Shown here piece by piece: positions 39,295 to 48,187 of a stretch of 64,000 nt of DNA. Below the pieces are notes generated by a model. The model was given only the letters and a program-made list of their open reading frames with translations, did not search any database and was not told where the DNA came from. Made by a program: the position numbers and the translations under genes. Source of the DNA: Bacteroidales bacterium (GTDB lineage Bacteria; Bacteroidota; Bacteroidia; Bacteroidales; UBA932). The stretch covers positions 28,881-92,880 of the forward strand of contig JAFZKT010000086.1 in NCBI GenBank assembly GCA_017553545.1, in the 5' to 3' direction. Position 1 is the first letter of the stretch. Each line of letters starts with the position of its first letter.

Positions 39295-40523
39295 AGGTAT
39301 TTTTCCTGTTCTGGTGTGAGTTTATCGATGGAGACGCCCCAGTCCGCCAGTTTCCGCAGGGCCACTTCGCGGTCTATCTCCACGGGAACCGGATTGAGTT
39401 TCCGGCCGATGCCGCCCTTATTCATCGCCAGATACCGGGCGCTGAGCGCCTGGATGGCGAAGGACATGTCCATAATCTCCGCGGGGTGTCCGTCGCCGGC
39501 GGCGAGGTTCACCAGCCGGCCTTCCGCGATGATGTAGACGGTGCGGCCGTTCTCCAGCTTATACCCCTCGATGTTGTTCCGGGCGGGTGCATGGCTCACG
39601 GCCATCGCCTTGAGCTTAGCCACCGCCACCTCCACGTCAAAGTGTCCGGCGTTGCAGCAGATGGCACCGTCCTTCATCAGAAGGAACGCGTCCGGGCCGA
39701 TTACATCCGCGCAGCCGGTGACCGTGATGAAGAAGTCTCCCAGCGGAGCGGCCTCCAGGAGCGGCATCACCTTGAAGCCGTCCATCACCGCCTCCATCGC
39801 CTTGACGGGGTCTATTTCCGTCACGATTACATCGGCCCCCAGACCTTTGGCACGCATGGCGACGCCCTTGCCGCACCAGCCGTAGCCGCATACCACCACG
39901 TCCTTGCCGGCCACGATGAGGTTGGTGGTGCGGTTGATGCCGTCCCACACGCTCTGGCCCGTGCCGTAGCGGTTGTCGAAAAGGTGCTTGCAGTCTGCGT
40001 CGTTCACCAGCATCATGGGGAACCGGAGCTCCCCGGCGGCGTCCATCGCTTTCAGGCGCAGGATGCCCGTGGTGGTTTCCTCACAGCCGCCGATGACGTT
40101 CGGGACCAGCTCCGGGAACTCCTTATGGATGGTGCTCACCAGGTCCCCTCCGTCGTCGATGATAATGTTGGGGCCGGCCTGGAGAACCATCCGGATGCAG
40201 TCGAAGTATTCCTTTTCATTGCAACCGTGGATGGCGAAGACGTTGAGGCCTTCATGCACCAGGGCGGCCACCACGTCATCCTGTGTGCTCAAGGGGTTGG
40301 AGCCGGTGATGTACATATCCGCCCCGCCGGCGGCGAGTACCTCGCACAGGTGGGCGGTCTTGGCCTCCAGATGCACGCTTAGGGCCACTTTCAAGCCCTG
40401 GAACGGCTTTTCTTCCCGGAAATCTTTCTCGATTCCCTCCAGAAGGGGCATATGGGAACGGACCCAGCTGAGCTTGAGTTCGCCGGCTTCCCACAGGTTT
40501 ATATCTCTGATATGACTTGCCAT
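39285..40523 (-). CDS. ahcY: adenosylhomocysteinase (short form)
   Basis: A 412-residue NAD-dependent enzyme that splits S-adenosylhomocysteine into adenosine and homocysteine, relieving product inhibition of methyltransferases. Landmarks: HLEAKTAHL, GCEETTTGILRL, FDNRYGTGQSVWDGI, NAD loop VVCGYGWCGKGVA, and ICCNAGHFDVEV. It lacks the roughly 40-residue insertion of the long bacterial and eukaryotic form, so it is the short archaeal/thermophile-like type, and the C-terminus ends KYLWH. First gene of the four-gene overlapping operon; -7 box TATCTTTG at 40542-40535. Confidence 0.94.
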   Translation of the reverse strand: MASHIRDINLWEAGELKLSWVRSHMPLLEGIEKDFREEKPFQGLKVALSVHLEAKTAHLCEVLAAGGADMYITGSNPLSTQDDVVAALVHEGLNVFAIHGCNEKEYFDCIRMVLQAGPNIIIDDGGDLVSTIHKEFPELVPNVIGGCEETTTGILRLKAMDAAGELRFPMMLVNDADCKHLFDNRYGTGQSVWDGINRTTNLIVAGKDVVVCGYGWCGKGVAMRAKGLGADVIVTEIDPVKAMEAVMDGFKVMPLLEAAPLGDFFITVTGCADVIGPDAFLLMKDGAICCNAGHFDVEVAVAKLKAMAVSHAPARNNIEGYKLENGRTVYIIAEGRLVNLAAGDGHPAEIMDMSFAIQALSARYLAMNKGGIGRKLNPVPVEIDREVALRKLADWGVSIDKLTPEQEKYLWH

Positions 40524-40534
40524 AAAAAGGGTTG

Positions 40535-40542
40535 CAAAGATA
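40535..40542 (-). promoter_or_regulatory. -7 box TATCTTTG of the ahcY operon
   Basis: Perfect match, 11 bases before the ATG. Confidence 0.65.
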
Positions 40543-40571
40543 CGAAAAGTTTCGCTTTCCGAAGCACGCTA

Positions 40572-40602
40572 TTTGATTGCTCAAAGATAATCAATAATTT
40601 TG
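40572..40602 (+). promoter_or_regulatory. promoter TTTG-N19-TAATTTTG, leaderless start
   Basis: -33 at 40572-40575, -7 at 40595-40602; only 4 bases to the ATG at 40607. Confidence 0.7.
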
Positions 40603-40606
40603 TGCT

Positions 40607-41101
40607 ATGGAAACTTTTGTCGCCATCCTCGCCATCATCCTGGGCGTGCTGGGCATCATCGGGAGCGTCATTCCCGCGCTGCCGGGACCGCCCCTGGGAT
40701 GGCTGGGCCTGCTCGCCATCTATATCTGGGGCGGCGGCACCAATGCCGACGGAGCATCCATGTCCACCGGCCTTCTTCTGCTCTGGCTGGCAATCACCGT
40801 CATAGTTACCGTCCTGGATTACCTGATCCCGCCTTTCTTCACCAAACTCACCGGCAGCAGCAAATATGCCGGATGGGGTGCCATGGCGGGCCTTTTCATC
40901 GGCCTGATCTTTCCGCCCCTCGGCCTCATTCTGGGAACGCTGCTCGGCGCCTTTGTCGCGGAACTGGTCTTTGCAGAAAAAAACGCCAAAGACTCGCTGA
41001 AGGCGGCCTTTGGCGCATTTATGGGATTCTTATTCGGCACCGGTATCAAGCTCGTCGCCAGTGCCATGATGCTCTACTATATCGTCGTCTACGGCTTCTA
41101 G
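40607..41101 (+). CDS. DUF456-like small membrane protein
   Basis: A 164-residue protein with four to five transmembrane segments separated by Gly-rich turns (IGSVIPALPGPPLGWLGLLA, GWGAMAGLFIGLIFPPLGLI, FMGFLFGTGIKLV). The PALPGPPLGWLGLL motif and the duplicated layout match the DUF456 family. Function unknown. Its last 72 bases overlap the convergent glycosyltransferase gene. Confidence 0.82.
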   Translation: METFVAILAIILGVLGIIGSVIPALPGPPLGWLGLLAIYIWGGGTNADGASMSTGLLLLWLAITVIVTVLDYLIPPFFTKLTGSSKYAGWGAMAGLFIGLIFPPLGLILGTLLGAFVAELVFAEKNAKDSLKAAFGAFMGFLFGTGIKLVASAMMLYYIVVYGF

Positions 41102-42736
41102 GGCCGGCCGCCGCACATAGAAGCGGAAACCGGGCCTGCGCTCCATAAAGACCGCATCGGGGGCCGCCTGCTGCAGTCTTTCCACGTCTTCCGGAATGTC
41201 CTTCACCACGAAGTAGCAGGGCTTGTCGACGGCCCCTTTCATCAGGAAATCCAGGTCCTCGCAGTTGTTCTGCGGCTGACGGTTGGTATAGAAATACTGC
41301 GCGTAACTCTTATAATAGACGGGCTGCACATAGCAGTCCTCCCCCTGCCTTTCCACATAGAAATCCACGGCCGACGCCTGGCTGTACTTCTCCACCTCGC
41401 CCACTGCACAGACCAGGAAGGTCATCCCGAAGACCAGATGGCCGACGGCAACGGGAAGGCAGCTCTTCAGGCTCCGGCGGCGGGAGAACCAGATGCAGAA
41501 CCAGACGGTCATCCCTATCAGGAACGCCCCCACGAAAGGTTCGAAGCCCGTCCAGGAGGATTCGGCGTCCATGCAGCTCACGGCAAAAGGATCCGCCACG
41601 TGCGGGGCCAGTTTATCCTTGAAGCGGTCGAAGACCGTGAGGCCGGTGAAGGCGATGCCGTAAAATGCTGCCGTGCCGATGAGAAGAGCCTTCTGCCACC
41701 AGTCGAACCTGATTTTACCGTCCATCATCCTTGCCGCCGCCCAGGCACCCAGATAGGTGAGCGGGAAGTAGCAGAAGGAGGAATAATGGACGATTTTCGT
41801 GCGGACGATGGTGAAGAGGATAAGCACCACCCAGAAGGAAGCCATCATCCAGCGGAAGAGGCCCTTATTCGCACTCTCGGGTTCATCGGCCAGTACTTTC
41901 CGGCGGAAAGTCTTCAAAGCCAGGAACGAGGCGGGCGTAACGCCGAAGAGCAGGATCACGAAATGGTACAGCAGGAAGCCGCCGTGGCCCGCATCCTTCG
42001 TTTCCAGCAGACGCACCTGGTACTCGAAGAAGTCCTTGATCACCTCCGTGTGTCCCGTGAGCGCCAGGGCGATGAACCAGGCGCCGCCGGCGAGGACCAG
42101 GGCGGCCAGATAGACCAGAACGTCCTTCCAGCGGAAGTTCAGGCGGAATTTGCGCACAGCCAGCCAGACGGCGAAGGTGAGGGCGAAGATGAGGAAGCCC
42201 ACGGGGCCCTTGGTGAGCACCGCCAGCCCGGTGAAAAGGCCGCTGAGGGCCGCCCAGCGGGATTTCGTTTCATCGGCATACCTGGAGAAGAAATAGATTC
42301 CCAGGAAGATGAAGTAGTTGAACCAGGGGTCGATGATACCGCTCTTGAAGAAGAAAAACGGCAGGAAGGAAATGCAGTACAGACCGGCCCAGAGAATGCC
42401 AAAGCGCTTGTCTTCGCTGCGAAGGCCGATGTGGAACAGCGTCAGGAGCGTAATCACGCCCATCAGCGCGTTGGGGAAGCGGGCGGCGAATTCGCCGATG
42501 CCGAAGACCTTCATACTGAGGGCCTGCATCCAGATGAACAGCGGCGGCTTCTCCCAGAAGGACTCGAAGTTGATCTGCACGTTGAACCAGTCCCCGGTGA
42601 CCAGCATCTCACGGGCGCTTTCGGCGAAATTAATCTCATCCCAGTCAAACAGGCGGACGCTGCCGATGCCGTAGAAAAACAGCAGGGAGCCCAAGACCAC
42701 GATGAGGGCGTCAATGAGGAGGATGTCCTTTTTCAT
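41030..42736 (-). CDS. ArnT/GT39-type lipid-linked sugar transferase
   Basis: A 568-residue GT-C glycosyltransferase with about ten to twelve transmembrane segments. RLFDWDEINFAESAREML carries the acidic motif of the first periplasmic loop, and NFESFWEKPPLFIW is typical of the ArnT/PMT class. These enzymes move a sugar from a polyprenyl-phosphate donor onto lipid A, protein or glycan in the periplasm. It follows a GT2 and a GtrA gene with overlapping codons. The three form a cassette that makes, flips and uses a lipid-linked sugar. The C-terminal 24 residues overlap the convergent gene. Confidence 0.87.
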   Translation of the reverse strand: MKKDILLIDALIVVLGSLLFFYGIGSVRLFDWDEINFAESAREMLVTGDWFNVQINFESFWEKPPLFIWMQALSMKVFGIGEFAARFPNALMGVITLLTLFHIGLRSEDKRFGILWAGLYCISFLPFFFFKSGIIDPWFNYFIFLGIYFFSRYADETKSRWAALSGLFTGLAVLTKGPVGFLIFALTFAVWLAVRKFRLNFRWKDVLVYLAALVLAGGAWFIALALTGHTEVIKDFFEYQVRLLETKDAGHGGFLLYHFVILLFGVTPASFLALKTFRRKVLADEPESANKGLFRWMMASFWVVLILFTIVRTKIVHYSSFCYFPLTYLGAWAAARMMDGKIRFDWWQKALLIGTAAFYGIAFTGLTVFDRFKDKLAPHVADPFAVSCMDAESSWTGFEPFVGAFLIGMTVWFCIWFSRRRSLKSCLPVAVGHLVFGMTFLVCAVGEVEKYSQASAVDFYVERQGEDCYVQPVYYKSYAQYFYTNRQPQNNCEDLDFLMKGAVDKPCYFVVKDIPEDVERLQQAAPDAVFMERRPGFRFYVRRPALEAVDDDIVEHHGTGDELDTGAE

Positions 42737-43173
42737 TTGCTTCTGAAAAGAATGAGTTTTTTGGCCGCGAAGTTCCAGATGAACACAATCACCGTGGCCA
42801 TTATCTTATAAGGCAGGATTTCGAGACCTACTTTTCCTTGAAATGGGCTCAATAACAGTTCAGTAAGGCCCAGGCCAATAACACCGATGACTACAAAGAT
42901 GCCCACCTCCGCCGCGCGGCTTTTCAAGCTGCGGTTGTCGAACACCCAAAGGATGCTGAACAGATAGGTAATCAATAAGCCCGCGCAGAAAGCAACGGCG
43001 ACCCAGATGTAGTGGCGGCAACCCTCGCTCCCGAAAAACTTGGTGAGCAGCGCCAGCAGGCCGGTGTCCACCACGAAAGCGGTGCCCCCGGATATCAGAT
43101 AGCGAAAGGCCTGGATGCGGATGTCTCCGCTCGGGCCTTTCAGCAGTTTTCCTATGAATTCACCAATTTTCAC
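42733..43173 (-). CDS. GtrA-family membrane protein (polyprenyl-phosphate-sugar flippase-like)
   Basis: A 146-residue protein with four transmembrane helices. The GtrA landmarks are FRYLISGGTAFVVDTGLLALL and NFAAKKLILF at the C-terminus. I chose the GTG at 43173, which overlaps the upstream stop as GTGA; a GTG at 43215 inside the GT2 gene is possible but less likely. GtrA proteins are thought to flip undecaprenyl-phosphate sugars made by a GT2 partner, matching its neighbours. Its stop overlaps the GT39 start (ATGA). Confidence 0.85.
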   Translation of the reverse strand: MKIGEFIGKLLKGPSGDIRIQAFRYLISGGTAFVVDTGLLALLTKFFGSEGCRHYIWVAVAFCAGLLITYLFSILWVFDNRSLKSRAAEVGIFVVIGVIGLGLTELLLSPFQGKVGLEILPYKIMATVIVFIWNFAAKKLILFRSK

Positions 43174-43922
43174 TTCTTCTTTCTGGGGAAGAGTTTGGAC
43201 TTGGCCAGGTGCCACTTGCAGAGGCGGTACACGATGGACACCCGCAGGACGCCCAGTCCGTAAATGGAGCTGCGGCGAAGGTTGATGGAAGAGGCGTCGT
43301 CGAAATATTTGGTGGGGCAGGTAACCTCGCCGATTTCATAGCCGGCCCAGAAGATTTGGGCGGCCATCTCGTTATCCAGGATGAAGTCGTCCGAGCACTT
43401 GTGGTAGTCCACGTTCCTCAGTACCTCTGCGCTGAAGGCGCGGTAGCCAGTGTGATACTCGGAAAGCTTCTGGTTGATGAGGATATTCTGCGTAAGGGTG
43501 AGCACACGGTTGGCCACATACTTGATGAGGGGCATGCCGCCCTTGCGGGCGCCCTTCCCCAGGATGCGGGAACCGAAGACCACGGGATACACGCCGTTGG
43601 CGATGATGTAGGCCATCGCCTCGATGAGCTTGGGCGTGTACTGATAGTCCGGATGGAGCATGATGACAATATCGGCCCCTAATTCCAGCGCCCTGTCGTA
43701 GCAGGTCTTCTGGTTGCCGCCGTAGCCGCGGTTCTTGGGGTGCACCAGCACTTCCTTGATGCCCAGCTCCTTGGCCTTCGCCACGGTTTCGTCGCGGCTG
43801 CAGTCGTCCGTGAGGATGACCTCGTCCACGATATCCCGCGGAATCTCCGCATAGGTCTGCTCCAGGGTCTTCTCTGCGTTATACGCAGGCATCACCACGA
43901 TAACTTTCTTTCCGTGAATCAT
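43170..43922 (-). CDS. GT2 glycosyltransferase (polyprenyl/dolichol-phosphate sugar synthase-like)
   Basis: A 250-residue GT-A enzyme. Nucleotide-sugar motifs: VVMPAYNAEKTLEQ, ILTDDCSRDET (first Asp pair) and IVIMLHPDYQYTP (the HPD replacing DxD). The acceptor-side motif is EYHTGYRAFSAEV. It lacks the C-terminal membrane helices of some DPM-like enzymes, so it is soluble or peripheral. It probably loads a sugar onto undecaprenyl phosphate for the GtrA/GT39 pair downstream. Confidence 0.87.
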   Translation of the reverse strand: MIHGKKVIVVMPAYNAEKTLEQTYAEIPRDIVDEVILTDDCSRDETVAKAKELGIKEVLVHPKNRGYGGNQKTCYDRALELGADIVIMLHPDYQYTPKLIEAMAYIIANGVYPVVFGSRILGKGARKGGMPLIKYVANRVLTLTQNILINQKLSEYHTGYRAFSAEVLRNVDYHKCSDDFILDNEMAAQIFWAGYEIGEVTCPTKYFDDASSINLRRSSIYGLGVLRVSIVYRLCKWHLAKSKLFPRKKK

Positions 43923-43952
43923 TCTTACCTTATATAAAAGTCCACAAAGGTA

Positions 43953-45572
43953 CTAATTATTTTTGGAAGCCCTTTGTTTGAGGGCGGCGGCCACGAAGGC
44001 CACGAAAATGGGCTGGGGGCATTCCGGCGTGCTCTTGAATTCCGGATGGAACTGTACGGCGATGTAGAACGGATGGGACGGCAGTTCCACGATTTCCACC
44101 AGCTGGTGGTCCGGATTGACGCCGCTTATCTTGAGACCGGCGGCCGTCATCTCTTTCAAATAGCGGTTGTTGAACTCATAGCGGTGCCGGTGACGCTCGG
44201 AGATATCCTCCTTCCCATAGATGCTCCATGCGAGGCTCCCCTCCAGCAGGTGGCAGGGATAAGCGCCCAGGCGCATCGTTCCACCCTTGAGGGTGAGTTT
44301 CTTCTGCTCCTCCATCAAGTCTATTACAGGATGCGTGGTATCCGGATTCTCCTCCGTGGAGGCGGCATCGGCCCATCCTAAAACATCGCGGGCAAATTCC
44401 ACTACCGCCACCTGCATTCCCAGGCAGATTCCGAAGAAGGGGATGCCTTTTTCGCGGGCGTAACGGACGGCGCAGATCTTTCCTTCCAACCCGCGCGAGC
44501 CGAAGCCGGGGGCTACCAAAATTCCGTCCATCCCTCCCAGTACATCGGCCACATTCCCATCGTTTACGTGTTCCGAATGAACACAGTGAACGTTCACCCG
44601 GCACTCGTTGGCGGCACCGGCATGCACAAAACTCTCCTGAATGCTCTTGTAGGCATCCTGCAACTCCACATATTTCCCCACAAGGGCGACATCCACCTCC
44701 GCCTTCGGGTGCTTCAGGCGCTCCAGGAAATTCCCCAGGCGGCTGAGGTCCGGCGGTGGCAGATTGGGAATCTCCAACTTGTTTACCACCAGTTCATCCA
44801 GTTTTTCAGCCTCCATATTGAAAGGGACCTGATAGATGCTCCAGGCATCCATGGACTGGATCACATGGCCGGGCTTGACGTTGCAGAAGAGGGCGATTTT
44901 GCGGCGCAGTTCAGGGGAGAGTTCCTTCTCCGTGCGGCAGACGATGATGTCCGGATGCACACCCTGGGACTGGAGTTCCTGCACGGAATGCTGCGTGGGC
45001 TTGGTTTTCAACTCCTGTGCCGCCTTCAGATAGGGGATGAGTGTGAGATGGATGCTCAGGAAGTCTTCTTCCGGCAATTCCCACTGGAGCTGACGCATCG
45101 CCTCCACAAAGGGTTGGCTTTCCATATCACCCACCGTACCGCCCACTTCGGTGATAATCACGTCATATTGGCCGGTCTGGCCAAGGAGAAGCATGCGGCG
45201 CTTGATTTCATCGGTAATATGAGGGACAATCTGGACGGTCTTGCCTAAATAGGCTCCCTCCCGTTCCTTGGTAATGACGGTGTTGTAGATGCGGCCGGTG
45301 GTCACGTTGTTCGCCTGGGAAGTGTGCACGCCCAGAAAACGCTCATAGTGTCCAAGGTCAAGGTCCGTTTCCGCTCCGTCGTCCGTCACATAACACTCCC
45401 CGTGTTCGTAGGGGTTCAGCGTGCCGGGGTCTATATTGAGGTAGGGGTCGAACTTCTGAATGGTTACGCGAAGGCCGCGCGCCTGCAGGAGTTTAGCCAG
45501 CGAGGCGGCGATAATCCCCTTCCCCAGGGAAGAGGCCACACCGCCGGTTACGAATATGTATTTCGTGTTCAT
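43953..45572 (-). CDS. pyrG: CTP synthase
   Basis: A 539-residue enzyme that makes CTP from UTP, ATP and glutamine. N-terminal synthase domain: FVTGGVASSLGKGI and IDPGTLNPYEHGE. C-terminal class I glutaminase: FFGICLGMQ with the nucleophilic Cys, and AVQFHPEF with His/Glu. Length is normal. It follows guaA' by 15 bases, forming a nucleotide-synthesis run guaB-guaA'-pyrG. Confidence 0.96.
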   Translation of the reverse strand: MNTKYIFVTGGVASSLGKGIIAASLAKLLQARGLRVTIQKFDPYLNIDPGTLNPYEHGECYVTDDGAETDLDLGHYERFLGVHTSQANNVTTGRIYNTVITKEREGAYLGKTVQIVPHITDEIKRRMLLLGQTGQYDVIITEVGGTVGDMESQPFVEAMRQLQWELPEEDFLSIHLTLIPYLKAAQELKTKPTQHSVQELQSQGVHPDIIVCRTEKELSPELRRKIALFCNVKPGHVIQSMDAWSIYQVPFNMEAEKLDELVVNKLEIPNLPPPDLSRLGNFLERLKHPKAEVDVALVGKYVELQDAYKSIQESFVHAGAANECRVNVHCVHSEHVNDGNVADVLGGMDGILVAPGFGSRGLEGKICAVRYAREKGIPFFGICLGMQVAVVEFARDVLGWADAASTEENPDTTHPVIDLMEEQKKLTLKGGTMRLGAYPCHLLEGSLAWSIYGKEDISERHRHRYEFNNRYLKEMTAAGLKISGVNPDHQLVEIVELPSHPFYIAVQFHPEFKSTPECPQPIFVAFVAAALKQRASKNN

Positions 45573-45587
45573 CGTGGAAAGAATGGA

Positions 45588-46571
45588 CTACTCCCACTCG
45601 ATGGTGGCCACGGGCTTGGGCGAAAGGTCATACAGGACACGGTTCACACCGGGGACCTCCGAGAGGATACGCTCCGTGATACGGTGCAGCAGGGGATATG
45701 GGATTTCCTCGATGGTGGCCGACATGGCGTCGCGGGTGTTGACGGCACGGATGACCACCGGCCAGTCGAAGCAACGCTTGCCATCTTTTACGCCCGTGGA
45801 TTTATAATCCGGAACAATGGTAAAATACTGCCACACCTTGCCTGCCAGGCCATTTTTAGCAAATTCTTCGCGCAGGATGGCGTCGCTCTCGCGGAGGGCC
45901 GCCAGGCGGTCACGCGTAATGGCGCCCGTGCAACGTACGCCCAGGCCGGGGCCGGGGAACGGCTGACGGTAAACCATGCTGTCGGGCAGGCCCAGGGCTT
46001 TTCCCACCACACGGACCTCATCCTTGAAGAGCAGTTTGACGGGCTCCACCAGTTCAAAGTCCAGGTCTTCCGGCAGACCGCCCACGTTGTGGTGGGACTT
46101 GACGGGGCCGGACTCCAGAATGTCCGGATAGATGGTCCCCTGTGCCAGGAAGCCGATGTCCTGAAGTTTGCGCGCCTCTTCCTCGAACACACGGATGAAT
46201 TCCGCGCCGATGATCTTGCGCTTCTGCTCCGGGTCCGCTACGCCGGCCAGTTTATCCAGGAAGCGGTCCACGGCGTCCACATACACCAGATTGGCTTTGA
46301 ATTCGTCGCGGAACACCTTGATCACCTGTTCGGGCTCCCCTTTGCGGAGCAGTCCGTGGTTCACATGGACCGCCACCAACTGTTTGCCCACGGCTTTGAT
46401 GAGGAGGGCAGCTACCACCGCCGAATCCACACCGCCGGAAAGGGCCAACAGCACCTTCTTGTCACCGATTTGGGCGCGCAGCGCCTTTACCTGTTCTTCA
46501 ATGAATTTCTGCGCCAGTTCCGGCGTTGTGATACGCTCCATTTCCGCGGGGCGAACATTACCTGTGTTCAT
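45588..46571 (-). CDS. guaA: GMP synthase ATP-pyrophosphatase subunit (no glutaminase domain)
   Basis: A 327-residue protein equal to the C-terminal two thirds of bacterial GuaA. The pyrophosphatase loop is L-L-A-L-S45-G-G-V-D-S50, followed by FLAQGTIYPDILES and the GuaA dimerisation domain (FPGPGLGVR, ending PVATIEWE). The usual N-terminal class I glutaminase (about 190 residues) is absent, and no such gene adjoins it. The upstream neighbour guaB ends 10 bases away. It may use a separate GATase subunit as archaea do, or free ammonia (inference). Confidence 0.92.
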   Translation of the reverse strand: MNTGNVRPAEMERITTPELAQKFIEEQVKALRAQIGDKKVLLALSGGVDSAVVAALLIKAVGKQLVAVHVNHGLLRKGEPEQVIKVFRDEFKANLVYVDAVDRFLDKLAGVADPEQKRKIIGAEFIRVFEEEARKLQDIGFLAQGTIYPDILESGPVKSHHNVGGLPEDLDFELVEPVKLLFKDEVRVVGKALGLPDSMVYRQPFPGPGLGVRCTGAITRDRLAALRESDAILREEFAKNGLAGKVWQYFTIVPDYKSTGVKDGKRCFDWPVVIRAVNTRDAMSATIEEIPYPLLHRITERILSEVPGVNRVLYDLSPKPVATIEWE

Positions 46572-46581
46572 ATACTACTAA

Positions 46582-47652
46582 CTAATAGTTGGGAGATTTC
46601 TTGGCAATCTGCACATCGTGCGGATGGTTTTCCTTCACGGTGGCGGGGCTGATTTTCACGAACTGCGCGTGATGGAGGGCTTCCAGGTCCTTTGCGCCGC
46701 AGTAGCCCATGCCGGAACGGAGGCCGCCGGTGAGCTGGTAGAGGACATCGGCCACGGGACCTTTGTAGGCCACGCGGGCGACGACCCCTTCCGGCACCAG
46801 TTTCTTCGCGCCTTTCTGGAAATAGCGGTCCGCGCTGCCGGCCTGCATGGCGTCGATGGAACCCATTCCGCGGTAACCTTTCATTTTCACGCCGTCCACT
46901 TCCGTGATTTCGCCGGGAGCTTCGTCCGTGCCGGCGAACATGCTGCCGCACATCACGCAGTGCGCACCGGCCGCAAGAGCCTTCACCACGTCGCCGGAAT
47001 AGCGGAGGCCGCCGTCGGCGATGACGGGGATGTCTTCTCCGGCTACATCGGCCACGTCCGCGATGGCGGTGAGCTGCGGAACGCCCACGCCCGCGACGAT
47101 GCGGGTGGTGCAGATGCTGCCCGGGCCGATGCCAACCTTCAGGCCGTCGGCGCCGGCGGCAATCAGATCCTTGGCCGCCTGGGCGGTGGCGATGTTGCCC
47201 ACCACCACGTCCAGCGAAGGAAATGCAGTTTTGATGGATTTCAGCGCGTCGATGACGCCTTTCGAATGCCCGTGGGCGCTGTCCAGGACCACGGCGTCTA
47301 CGCCTGCATCGGCCAGCAGTTTTACCCGCTCCAGCACATCCGGAGTGATGCCCACGCCGGCCGCCACTTTCAGCCCTTCCGCCTTGACTTTGGCAACCTC
47401 TGCCGCCTGCTGCTCCGCGCCCATATTCTTGTGGATGACGCCGATGCCGCCCGCCTTTGCCATCGCCACGGCCATATCGGCCTCTGTTACGGTGTCCATG
47501 GCGGCGGAAGCGAAGGGGATGTCCAGCGGAATGTGGCGGGAAAACTTGCCTTTCAGCGACACCTCCCGCGGGAGGACTTCTGAATAGGCGGGGACAAGAA
47601 GGACGTCATCGAAGGTGATGCCTTCCTGAAAAATGCGGTCACGAAGGGGCAT
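46582..47652 (-). CDS. guaB: IMP dehydrogenase lacking CBS domains
   Basis: A 356-residue NAD-dependent enzyme turning IMP into XMP, the first committed step to GMP. The barrel is complete: [22 protein letters not shown], catalytic loop [11 protein letters not shown] with Cys181, and flap [11 protein letters not shown] with [14 protein letters not shown]. The usual pair of CBS domains (about 120 residues) is cleanly missing: [13 protein letters not shown] runs straight into [11 protein letters not shown] at residue 90-92. The start is 14 bases after a -7 box (47674-47667); the longer open frame overlaps that promoter. Confidence 0.93.
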   Translation of the reverse strand: MPLRDRIFQEGITFDDVLLVPAYSEVLPREVSLKGKFSRHIPLDIPFASAAMDTVTEADMAVAMAKAGGIGVIHKNMGAEQQAAEVAKVKAEGLKVAAGVGITPDVLERVKLLADAGVDAVVLDSAHGHSKGVIDALKSIKTAFPSLDVVVGNIATAQAAKDLIAAGADGLKVGIGPGSICTTRIVAGVGVPQLTAIADVADVAGEDIPVIADGGLRYSGDVVKALAAGAHCVMCGSMFAGTDEAPGEITEVDGVKMKGYRGMGSIDAMQAGSADRYFQKGAKKLVPEGVVARVAYKGPVADVLYQLTGGLRSGMGYCGAKDLEALHHAQFVKISPATVKENHPHDVQIAKKSPNY

Positions 47653-47662
47653 GGGCTTTGTT

Positions 47663-47695
47663 TTTGCAAATTTAGCGATATTTTCCTTATCTTTG
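47663..47695 (+). promoter_or_regulatory. promoter TTTG-N21-TATCTTTG, leaderless start
   Basis: -33 at 47663-47666, -7 at 47688-47695, 6 bases to the ATG at 47702. The -33 overlaps the guaB -7 box on the other strand (47667-47674 region), so the divergent promoters are back to back. Confidence 0.65.
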
Positions 47696-47701
47696 TGCAG
47701 T

Positions 47702-48187
47702 ATGAAAAGACTTTTTTGCATCATCCTTGGGGCGTTCATCGGCCTTGCCGCCGGTGCCCAGACCCGCACCTATACGGACAACGCAACCGGCACCTTCATC
47801 TTCGGACTGGAGAACTATTTCTATGGACGGGCCGGCAGTCTGGAAATCGAGGCCAACGGGAAACCCTTCCAGGTTAATGTGGACAACGGAAGCGTAAGCG
47901 TAAACGGCTCATCCCTGGAAGGCGGGCAAGGAGAAGTGGTGGTGGGAACCCACGACTTCACCGGCAACCATGTCCCGGAACTGGTGGTTGCCCGCCGCAA
48001 CAACGGGATGGTGTGCCTCACGCTCTATAAACTCTCCGGCAGCAGCTGGGTTCCCCTCGGCTCCACGGACCCCGTGTCCGGCAAAGAGTTGCGCGTCTTC
48101 CGCCAGGTGGTCTCCGTCCGCAGCGGCGACACCCTCCACTCCTGGACCTGGCACGGCAGTAAGTTCGACTATAAGAGTAATAAGTAA
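47702..48187 (+). CDS. small secreted protein of unknown function
   Basis: A 161-residue protein with a signal peptide ([20 protein letters not shown]), then a beta-rich mature part (FGRAG-like turns, [38 protein letters not shown]). The [12 protein letters not shown] segment resembles an FG-GAP-like Asp-rich loop, but only one is present. It stands alone between guaB and apt. Function not recognised. Confidence 0.7.
   Translation: MKRLFCIILGAFIGLAAGAQTRTYTDNATGTFIFGLENYFYGRAGSLEIEANGKPFQVNVDNGSVSVNGSSLEGGQGEVVVGTHDFTGNHVPELVVARRNNGMVCLTLYKLSGSSWVPLGSTDPVSGKELRVFRQVVSVRSGDTLHSWTWHGSKFDYKSNK

Noticed and set aside
46582-47652. guaB frameshift or assembly deletion removing the CBS domains
   Set aside because: The join is in frame between conserved barrel motifs with normal codon use on both sides, as in natural CBS-less IMP dehydrogenases.
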